A stretch of 6,047 nucleotides of DNA from Promethearchaeota archaeon (GTDB taxonomy: Archaea > Asgardarchaeota > Lokiarchaeia > Sigynarchaeales > MK-D1), in NCBI GenBank assembly GCA_016839385.1, contig JAEOUK010000567.1, forward strand, positions 1 to 6,047, read 5' to 3'. A program made the translations under genes and the position numbers. Below the pieces are notes generated by a model. That model was not told the origin of the DNA, did no database searches, and worked only from the letters and a program-made list of their open reading frames with translations. This document shows positions 1 through 4,654 of the stretch, in pieces. The first letter of the stretch is position 1, and each line of letters starts with the position of its first letter.

Positions 1-1
1 T

Positions 2-850
2 GGCTCCATGTGTGGAGGTCCATCTTTATCAAACTATGGAAAAACTAAAATCCGGATAAAGAAAATGTTAGATCCCACGGAACCTTCAAAATGCTCTATT
101 ACTATCAATGGTATTGAATCTACAAAAACTGCCAAAACCACATTTTATGTGTTCTCTCACTATACTTCTCTGATAAAAAAACCCGTTAACATCGAAATTT
201 CTCATAATTACGAATTACCCTTAGGAGCAGGGTATGGTTCTAGTGGATGTGGCGCAATTGGTACATCATTTGGATTAAATTTCCTTCTTAATGTCGGACT
301 ATCCTATAACCAAGCAGGACGAATTGCACATATAGCGGAAGTTATGAATAAGACGGGATTAGGTACGGTAGGTGGACAATTAACTGGAGGAATCAGTATA
401 ACTACAAAAGCAGGCTATCCATTCAAGCTGGATCGGATTTTTTTCCCCCCTGAAGTAAAAATTGTGTGTGGTTCATTTGGTTCGATTCCAACTCAATCAA
501 TAATTGGAGATCCACTTCATAAATCACGAATTAAAGAAGCTGGGGCTAAAGCAATGACTTTACTTCTAAAAAATCCCGTTTTTCCTGAATTCATCCGGAT
601 CTCTTGGCAGTTTGTTAAGGAAATCCAAATCCTTGATCCTCCAGATATGTTGGAAGTAAAAACTTTAATAGACGAACTCAATAAATTGGGAGTTTATGGA
701 GCAAGTATGAATCAATTAGGAAAATCTGTATTTTGCTTTTGTGAAACTTCAGATATTAAAAAAGTAAGAGAGGTATTCGAATCCTATTCTCCAAAATTTC
801 TTAAAGAACTAGAGGTTTGTGAGGCAGGACCAATCCTGTCTCCTCTATAA
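2..850 (+). CDS. Pantoate kinase (PoK), 5'-truncated by the window edge
   Basis: This is a GHMP-superfamily kinase that phosphorylates pantoate with ATP to 4-phosphopantoate, an archaea-specific step of coenzyme A synthesis in the cytoplasm. The reading frame is open to the left edge, so the first ATG (position 8) is internal: family members carry roughly 20 more residues before the GS-x-GG-like segment seen here as GSMCGGPSLS. The glycine/serine-rich GHMP ATP-binding motif PLGAGYGSSGCGAIG lies at nucleotides 218-262. It is followed by the helix with HIAEVMNKTGLGTV and the GGQLTGGI segment typical of archaeal pantoate kinases. The visible 282 residues nearly complete the usual length of about 290-310. 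The TAA stop overlaps the TAG stop of the convergent prf1 gene by 6 bp. The enzyme for the next pathway step (PPS) lies 1.4 kb downstream on the same strand. The assignment is by motif and overall resemblance; another GHMP kinase is unlikely given the neighbouring PPS gene. Confidence 0.9.
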   Translation, partial: GSMCGGPSLSNYGKTKIRIKKMLDPTEPSKCSITINGIESTKTAKTTFYVFSHYTSLIKKPVNIEISHNYELPLGAGYGSSGCGAIGTSFGLNFLLNVGLSYNQAGRIAHIAEVMNKTGLGTVGGQLTGGISITTKAGYPFKLDRIFFPPEVKIVCGSFGSIPTQSIIGDPLHKSRIKEAGAKAMTLLLKNPVFPEFIRISWQFVKEIQILDPPDMLEVKTLIDELNKLGVYGASMNQLGKSVFCFCETSDIKKVREVFESYSPKFLKELEVCEAGPILSPL

Positions 851-2107
851 ATCAATGCGAAATCTAAGAAGAGCGGCAAATCCCCCAAATGTTGACCATA
901 ACGTCTCTCCTTCTTCAGTTTCTATTGAAATCATTTCTATTGAAGCACCAGTTTGTTCCGCTAGAATTGCTAGATCCTCTATAATCTCAATTTCTTCCTC
1001 TACAGAATATAAGCTTGACTTGCATTCCGCACAAGACTCTTGGCTAATTTTTTCTCGATATTGGCTTAGATCTACCGATTTCACTGTTTTATACACAGTA
1101 TAATTACATTGTTCACATATTGCTTTAACTCGATAAGAATCAACTTCTTCAGATAACAAAACAATATCCACTGCTGCCCTTTCCAACGCTTTCCGAAGTT
1201 CTTTTTCACCATAAGTCACCAACCCTGTATCTTTTGAAAGATTAAAAAGAAATTTTTGCATCAATGATTTTTCTTTTATATAACGGACATTCTCTAATTT
1301 ATCTTGAATATTCTGTAATAGAGCTCGGATTCCTTCCGCCCCACCTACTCCAATATCTACAACATCCTTAATTTTTTCTTTTAATCGGTAATCAATCGCA
1401 GAGCCTTCAGCAAATTTATTCTTTGTAAGTCCCGCTCCTCCAATATAGATCCCTTCTAGACCATCATCTAACATTGGGAGGAATATTTCATTAGATAATT
1501 CTGAAACTCTTTTTAAGAAATATGCAACACCTTCATCATGTAAACGCTCAAATCTCCGTTGAGATTGACCTCCTGCTCTTTGTTGACTAGCAACTCCGGA
1601 CCTTGTGGTTTTAACCACCTCTACATGGGTTCCTCTTACCCATCCTATTGCAGCATCTTTCATATCAACAACAATTAATCCATATGTCTCTTTTTCTGAC
1701 AACATTTCTTCCAAAGGTTCAGTCCAGAATTCCGATGAGCAAAAATATTTAAAATTTGATATGGGTTCGATAGGTTCGATAATATATAATTCATTTTTCT
1801 CCGTTCCGGGGCTATTTCCTTGAGGAATCGCACCCGAGTATAAAATTAAACCGTTGTTCGGGATAGACTTTATTGTTTTTAAACGCTGAATTAATGCAGT
1901 AATACTATCAATCACATTCTTCCGAGTAAGTTTTGATTTAATATTCGAACTTTCATTGATTTCGTTCTTTAGATAGTTTGTAACATCTGAAATTTTGCGT
2001 TCTGGAGGGATTAATAAAGTAATTAGTTCAGTATGAAACCCTTTTTTACTTTTTAAAAATTTAATATCTTTCTTTAGTTGGTATCTATGGAAACTGTCAT
2101 CTTTCAT
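845..2107 (-). CDS. prf1: Peptide chain release factor aRF1 (subunit 1)
   Basis: Archaeal class-1 release factor, 420 residues, which recognises all three stop codons in the ribosomal A site and triggers hydrolysis of peptidyl-tRNA. The expected marks appear in order. The NIKS stop-codon loop is at residues 55-58 and the YxCxxxF motif (Y121, C123, F127) completes the decoding domain. The catalytic GGQ is at 179-181 inside RAGGQSQRRF. The C-terminal domain carries a four-cysteine mini-domain (C331, C334, C359, C362) able to bind zinc, then the conserved end ETLWSTFGGFAALLRF. The length is normal for archaeal aRF1 (about 410-420). The frame can be extended to a TTG at 2119, but that adds only MCCF and has no ribosome-binding site, so the ATG at 2107 is preferred. 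The gene is convergent with pantoate kinase (6-bp overlap of stop regions) and divergent from PPS. The residues just before GGQ (SQQR) lack the lysine common in many homologues. Confidence 0.96.
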   Translation of the reverse strand: MKDDSFHRYQLKKDIKFLKSKKGFHTELITLLIPPERKISDVTNYLKNEINESSNIKSKLTRKNVIDSITALIQRLKTIKSIPNNGLILYSGAIPQGNSPGTEKNELYIIEPIEPISNFKYFCSSEFWTEPLEEMLSEKETYGLIVVDMKDAAIGWVRGTHVEVVKTTRSGVASQQRAGGQSQRRFERLHDEGVAYFLKRVSELSNEIFLPMLDDGLEGIYIGGAGLTKNKFAEGSAIDYRLKEKIKDVVDIGVGGAEGIRALLQNIQDKLENVRYIKEKSLMQKFLFNLSKDTGLVTYGEKELRKALERAAVDIVLLSEEVDSYRVKAICEQCNYTVYKTVKSVDLSQYREKISQESCAECKSSLYSVEEEIEIIEDLAILAEQTGASIEMISIETEEGETLWSTFGGFAALLRFRIDL

Positions 2108-2241
2108 AAAGCAACACAATTTAAGGTTGGAAGTGATAATGCTAATCTTTCCCCTAACATAAAAATTTCGTTCATCGGAGAATTTTTAAAAACCACACAT
2201 TAAAATGAAGACGAATATTAGAACAAAATGGTAGATTGAAT
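2108..2241. promoter_or_regulatory. Divergent promoter region between prf1 and PPS
   Basis: This 134-bp spacer must carry transcription signals for both divergent genes. A perfect palindrome of five T then five A at 2183-2192 is a good archaeal TATA-box candidate for PPS: a start site about 25 bp downstream would leave a leader of about 30 nt before the ATG at 2242. For prf1 on the minus strand, the TATA-like AAATTTTTATG around 2158-2168 would give a leader of similar length before the ATG at 2107, though the palindrome could also serve it. No Shine-Dalgarno sequence is seen before either ATG. Element positions are inferred from base composition and spacing only. Confidence 0.4.
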
Positions 2242-3030
2242 ATGGAACACATTCCTCAAGACCACCCACGAGCTGATTCTTTAAGAATCCGTCAATTAGT
2301 TATCAACGGGTTGCATAATAATATGGTGGTAGAAGCAGGACTAATTGCCCATGGGAGAGGAGAAGCTTTTGATTATCTCATAGGAGAAAAAACAAATGAA
2401 AATGCAATTCATACTATGGAGGTCGCTGTAGCAGCATTATTGACTGCTAACCATCCAGTTCTCAGTATAAATGGAAACGTGGCAGCTCTATGTGCCGAAG
2501 AAATAATCAATTTATCCAAAATTACCGGATCTCTTTTAGAAATAAATTTATTTTATGGAAAACCTGGACGGATTGAAGCTATAACGAATGCTTTAAGATC
2601 TGCAGGTGCATCGGAAATTTTAGGAATAAAACCGTTTGAACAGAGTGTTATTAATGATTTGAGCAGTAACCGCAGATTTGTAGATCCTAAAGGCATTAAA
2701 ATTGCAGATGTGGTTTTAGTTCCATTAGAAGATGGAGACCGAACTGAAGCCCTCATAAAGGAAGGAAAACAGGTTATTACAATTGACCTTAATCCATTGA
2801 GTCGCACTGCACAACAAGCTCATATTACAATTGTTGATAACATTATAAGAGCCATTCCCAAAATGTGCGAAATTGCTCAAACATACAAACGAGAACTCGA
2901 TAAAAATATGATTACATTAAAAAACCTTCGAGAATTAATCGAGCAATTTAACAACACCCAAAACCTTGATAATGCTTTAAAATCTATATCTAACTACCTA
3001 GAATCGAAAATTTTATGTGACAAAAATTAA
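2242..3030 (+). CDS. 4-phosphopantoate--beta-alanine ligase (phosphopantothenate synthetase, PPS)
   Basis: The ATP-dependent enzyme joins 4-phosphopantoate and beta-alanine to give 4'-phosphopantothenate, the archaeal replacement for bacterial pantothenate synthetase plus kinase (family formerly DUF137). The 262-residue product matches the usual length and shows the family blocks: HPR near residue 8, GLIAHGRGEAFDYL at 33-46, SINGN at 75-79, EINLF at 100-104, ADVVLVPLEDGDRTEAL at 155-171, IDLNPLSRTA at 181-190 and IVDNIIRAIP at 197-206. The tail after about residue 210 is a charged, helical, less conserved extension. The frame also contains a TTG at 2236, two codons earlier, but the ATG at 2242 is preferred because it places the HPR block near the usual distance from the start and no ribosome-binding site favours the TTG. 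The substrate is the product of the pantoate kinase at the left edge; the two genes are separated by inverted prf1. It may lead a transcript that includes the acetyltransferase 65 bp downstream. Confidence 0.96.
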   Translation: MEHIPQDHPRADSLRIRQLVINGLHNNMVVEAGLIAHGRGEAFDYLIGEKTNENAIHTMEVAVAALLTANHPVLSINGNVAALCAEEIINLSKITGSLLEINLFYGKPGRIEAITNALRSAGASEILGIKPFEQSVINDLSSNRRFVDPKGIKIADVVLVPLEDGDRTEALIKEGKQVITIDLNPLSRTAQQAHITIVDNIIRAIPKMCEIAQTYKRELDKNMITLKNLRELIEQFNNTQNLDNALKSISNYLESKILCDKN

Positions 3031-3095
3031 AAACCTTCCAATTTTACAACAATCACCACGGATTATGTGTTTTAATATAAAACAATGATGAACTT

Positions 3096-3632
3096 ATGGC
3101 TACAACCTCCTTTATCATTCGACCAATAAAATATCAAGACATATATAAGGTCATAGAAATAAATGAGGTCGCCTTGCCTGAAAACTATCCGTATTATTTC
3201 TTCGAACAAATCTTTGAAAAGTATCCCGAATCTTTCCTAGTTGCGGAATTAGTCGATACCGAATCTAGTAATAATAGACTCTTAATCGGATATGTTATGT
3301 GGAGAGTTGAACGAGGGATATCAACATTTGGAGTACAATTAGTAAAAAAAGGACATCTGGTTTCCATCGCCGTGTTAGAACCATTTAGACATAAAGGAGT
3401 CGCAACCGCTCTCCTAAAACAATCAATATTACGGGTCAATTCATATAATGTTGATGAATTCGTATTAGAAGTAAGAGTGTCGAACGATTCAGCCGTTTCT
3501 TTGTATGAAGGCAAGTTTAAATTTGAGAAAGCACGTGTAATTGATCAATATTACCGTGATGGAGAATCAGCCTATTATATGGCTCTTTCTAAGAAAAAAT
3601 TACAACAATTAGTTAATGAAGTTTGGATTTAG
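3096..3632 (+). CDS. rimI: GNAT N-acetyltransferase, RimI/Ard1 (Naa10-like) N-terminal acetyltransferase
   Basis: This 178-residue single-domain GNAT protein probably transfers acetyl from acetyl-CoA to the N-terminal amino group of proteins in the cytoplasm. The acetyl-CoA pyrophosphate loop is in HLVSIAVLEPFRHKGVATALL (87-107), where R98-x-x-G101-x-A103 fits the R/Q-x-x-G-x-G/A motif. LPENYPYYFF at 28-36 matches the peptide-binding alpha1-alpha2 region of archaeal Ard1 and eukaryotic Naa10. EVRVSNDSAVSLYE (125-138) and YYRDGESAYYMA (152-163) are the usual C-terminal motifs. The loop after LYE is one residue longer than the common bacterial LYEKLGF and matches the spacing in human Naa10. The extension after the last motif is short. 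The ATG at 3096 is the first in-frame start giving the family's N-terminus; two upstream ATGs (3085, 3088) are out of frame. The substrate could differ (for example ribosomal protein S18 in bacterial RimI), but the archaeal RimI/Ard1 assignment is strong. Confidence 0.9.
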   Translation: MATTSFIIRPIKYQDIYKVIEINEVALPENYPYYFFEQIFEKYPESFLVAELVDTESSNNRLLIGYVMWRVERGISTFGVQLVKKGHLVSIAVLEPFRHKGVATALLKQSILRVNSYNVDEFVLEVRVSNDSAVSLYEGKFKFEKARVIDQYYRDGESAYYMALSKKKLQQLVNEVWI

Positions 3633-3679
3633 AAAAGAAAAGTTCAATTGGAAAGTAAGAAATTATACAGTGGAATACA

Positions 3680-3907
3680 ATGAGTTGGAAATCAAGTCTA
3701 AAAAAACGAATCGATGAACATAAACACTGCCCTGTGTGTGGTATATCAATTCCTCTAGATAAGGAATTTTGCACGATCGAATGTCGAGATAAATATCAAG
3801 GGTATGATAAGAAAAAAAAACGCGGAAACATTCTCCAAATAGTATTGATCGCTGGAGTAATGGTAGTATTTTTGGTTATTATGCCATTCATTCAAGGAAG
3901 AGCATAA
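3680..3907 (+). CDS. Small zinc-ribbon membrane protein, DUF2116-like
   Basis: The 75-residue product has two parts. A short basic N-terminus leads into a four-cysteine zinc ribbon, C17-P-V-C20-G, then C31 and C35 in FCTIECRDKY, typical of the archaeal DUF2116 family. After the basic stretch KKKKR (44-48), a single hydrophobic segment at about 51-70 runs almost to the C-terminus. By the positive-inside rule the zinc ribbon should face the cytoplasm with the protein anchored by its tail. The molecular role of the family is not established; a scaffold or nucleic-acid/protein-binding adaptor at the membrane is only speculation. The ATG at 3680 lies 47 bp after the acetyltransferase stop, so co-transcription is possible, and a weak purine stretch (GTGGAA) precedes it. 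The pyrimidine-rich run at 3914-3929 after the stop could end this transcript before the tRNA gene. Confidence 0.85.
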   Translation: MSWKSSLKKRIDEHKHCPVCGISIPLDKEFCTIECRDKYQGYDKKKKRGNILQIVLIAGVMVVFLVIMPFIQGRA

Positions 3908-3935
3908 TCTTAATCTCTTTTCCCTTCTCACACCT

Positions 3936-4075
3936 GCAGGGATAACCAAGCCAGGTCAACGGTGCCGGACTCAAGATGCACAACAGGCGTCAAGTGACTG
4001 TTTCGGGGCTAATTGAGTTCCGGATGAGAAATCCGGTCTCATAGGAGTACGTGCGTTCGAATCGCACTCCCTGCA
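3936..4075 (+). tRNA. tRNA-Leu (anticodon CAA) with an intron
   Basis: The exons fold into a complete class II tRNA of 85 nt. The acceptor stem is GCAGGGA (3936-3942) with TCCCTGC (4068-4074), and A4075 is the discriminator. The D stem is ACC/GGT around a GG-containing loop. The anticodon stem is CCGGA (3965-3969) with TCCGG (4032-4036), and the 7-nt loop CTCAAGA is restored after splicing, with anticodon CAA at 3972-3974. The long variable arm pairs CTC with GAG, and the T arm is GTGCG-TTCGAAT-CGCAC (4051-4067). Long variable arm and anticodon agree on leucine, reading UUG codons. Exon 1 is 3936-3975 and exon 2 is 4031-4075. CCA is not encoded. A TATA-like CATAATCTT near 3903-3911, overlapping the end of the preceding gene, is at a suitable distance to drive it. 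Confidence 0.96.
3976..4030 (+). other. tRNA-Leu intron (55 nt, canonical position 37/38)
   Basis: The intron interrupts the anticodon loop after G37 and is expected to be removed by the archaeal splicing endonuclease. The 5' site lies in a 3-nt bulge A-G^A (3974-3976) and the 3' site in a 3-nt bulge A-A^A (4029-4031). Between them is a 4-bp central helix, CTCA (3970-3973) with TGAG (4025-4028), and the anticodon stem forms the outer helix. The inner helix is poor, so this is a relaxed bulge-helix-loop form. An internal hairpin AACAG/CTGTT (3982-3986, 3998-4002) is possible. A second, decoy copy of the 3' pairing strand is present at 4013-4023. The intron is too short for an endonuclease gene. 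Confidence 0.88.
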
Positions 4076-4082
4076 TTTTTTT
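4076..4082 (+). terminator. Poly-T terminator after tRNA-Leu
   Basis: Seven consecutive T follow the discriminator base directly. Oligo-T runs on the non-template strand are the standard intrinsic termination signal of archaeal RNA polymerase, so this probably ends the tRNA transcript. No hairpin is needed or seen apart from the tRNA itself. Confidence 0.7.
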
Positions 4083-4090
4083 CTCCATCA

Positions 4091-4098
4091 ATATAAAA
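4091..4098 (+). promoter_or_regulatory. Predicted TATA box for the PAC3/4-like gene
   Basis: ATATAAAA lies about 32 bp before the ATG at 4127. With the usual archaeal spacing of 25-27 bp, transcription would start around 4120, giving a nearly leaderless mRNA, consistent with the lack of a clear Shine-Dalgarno site. The tRNA terminator just upstream makes an independent promoter here likely. Confidence 0.5.
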
Positions 4099-4126
4099 AC
4101 AATGAAACTTTATTTTGGATTAATTC

Positions 4127-4495
4127 ATGTTGACAATAATCGCGGAGCAAGAGCTTCATTATAAAGGATATTCTATCAAATGTGGAATTCTATCTCTGGA
4201 TAAAGGATTTCTTGTTTTAATCACCGATCAGGCTGAATATGGGATAGGTGAAGTAATCTTAGGAACTCCATCTTTACTCGAAGGAGGAAAACCACTGAGT
4301 TCACCTGCTATGATGTTTGGATTTAAGCATAAAATTTTGAGTAAAATAGTTGCTGAGCGTTCTTCTGTCAAACTAAATCATCCATGTTTAGTCTTACTTC
4401 ATCTAAAGCAATCTGGAATTCGCCCTGAAATTCAGACTAAAACTGTGGTCGATTGTTTGAATAAAACACTTGAAGAAATGAAAAACCCATCTTAA
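4127..4495 (+). CDS. Small hypothetical protein resembling proteasome assembly chaperone PAC3/PAC4
   Basis: This 122-residue soluble protein has no signal peptide or membrane segment. I do not recognise it securely. Its order of elements resembles eukaryotic PAC3 (PSMG3) and PAC4 as I remember them: an opening strand region GYSIKCGILSLDKGFLVLIT (14-33), a hydrophobic strand and turn ending IGEVILGTPS (40-49), PLSSPAMMFGF (56-66) where PAC3 has a similar strand and LLG turn, a helix HKILSKIVAERSS (68-80), a strand PCLVLLHLK (86-94) and a final helix TVVDCLNKTLEEM (106-118). PAC3 family proteins form small dimers that chaperone 20S proteasome alpha-ring assembly, so a cytoplasmic proteasome-assembly role is a hypothesis only. 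The ATG at 4127 fits the nearby TATA box; the upstream ATG at 4102 is out of frame. It sits between tRNA-Leu and SMC, on the same strand as SMC but 159 bp before it, so context does not test the idea. Confidence 0.75.
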   Translation: MLTIIAEQELHYKGYSIKCGILSLDKGFLVLITDQAEYGIGEVILGTPSLLEGGKPLSSPAMMFGFKHKILSKIVAERSSVKLNHPCLVLLHLKQSGIRPEIQTKTVVDCLNKTLEEMKNPS

Positions 4496-4641
4496 TTCAT
4501 AAAGAGATAATATCCTTTTAGATTCCTTTTCCAGTACAGTAGGCGATATTTTTAGGAATAAAACTTCTTAGTAGTATTATAACGAAAGAATAAAGATCGG
4601 TCTTCACTATCTTCATCATAACTGATAAGAAGAATATCAAC
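4496..4641 (+). promoter_or_regulatory. Intergenic region upstream of smc
   Basis: No gene is seen here. T-rich runs at about 4513-4530 may terminate the upstream transcript. TATA-like stretches occur around 4549-4564 (ATTTTTAGGAATAAAA) and 4574-4581 (GTATTATA); either could start an smc transcript with a leader of about 50-80 nt, which agrees with smc having a real Shine-Dalgarno site. The exact promoter cannot be fixed from sequence alone. Confidence 0.3.
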
Positions 4642-4646
4642 GAGGT
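4642..4646 (+). promoter_or_regulatory. Shine-Dalgarno site that fixes the TTG start of smc
   Basis: GAGGT is complementary to the anti-Shine-Dalgarno CCUCC-containing 3' end of archaeal 16S rRNA and lies 8 nt before the TTG at 4655. It is much too far (32 nt) from the first ATG (4679) to serve it. No other gene in the window has as good a site. Confidence 0.65.
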
Positions 4647-4654
4647 TCACATTT

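Noticed and set aside
8..850. ATG at position 8 as the true start of pantoate kinase
   Set aside because: The frame is open to the window edge and the family needs more N-terminal residues before the GS-x-GG segment, so this methionine is internal.
819..1103. 94-codon plus-strand frame over the 3' end of prf1
   Set aside because: It is antisense to the conserved C-terminal domain of aRF1 and overlaps pantoate kinase; no start signal or recognisable domain.
1761..1784. Short tandem repeat GGTTCGATA on the plus strand
   Set aside because: It encodes the IEPIEP dipeptide-like stretch of aRF1 and is too short to be a separate repeat element.
2105..2119. TTG at 2119 as the prf1 start
   Set aside because: It adds only four unlikely residues (MCCF) without a ribosome-binding site; an ATG follows at 2107 and gives a normal family N-terminus.
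2236..2244. TTG at 2236 as the PPS start
   Set aside because: An ATG lies two codons later and no Shine-Dalgarno site supports the TTG.
3976..4030. C/D box guide RNA within the tRNA intron, as in some archaeal tRNA-Trp introns
   Set aside because: No convincing C box (RUGAUGA) or D box (CUGA) pair is present in the 55 nt.
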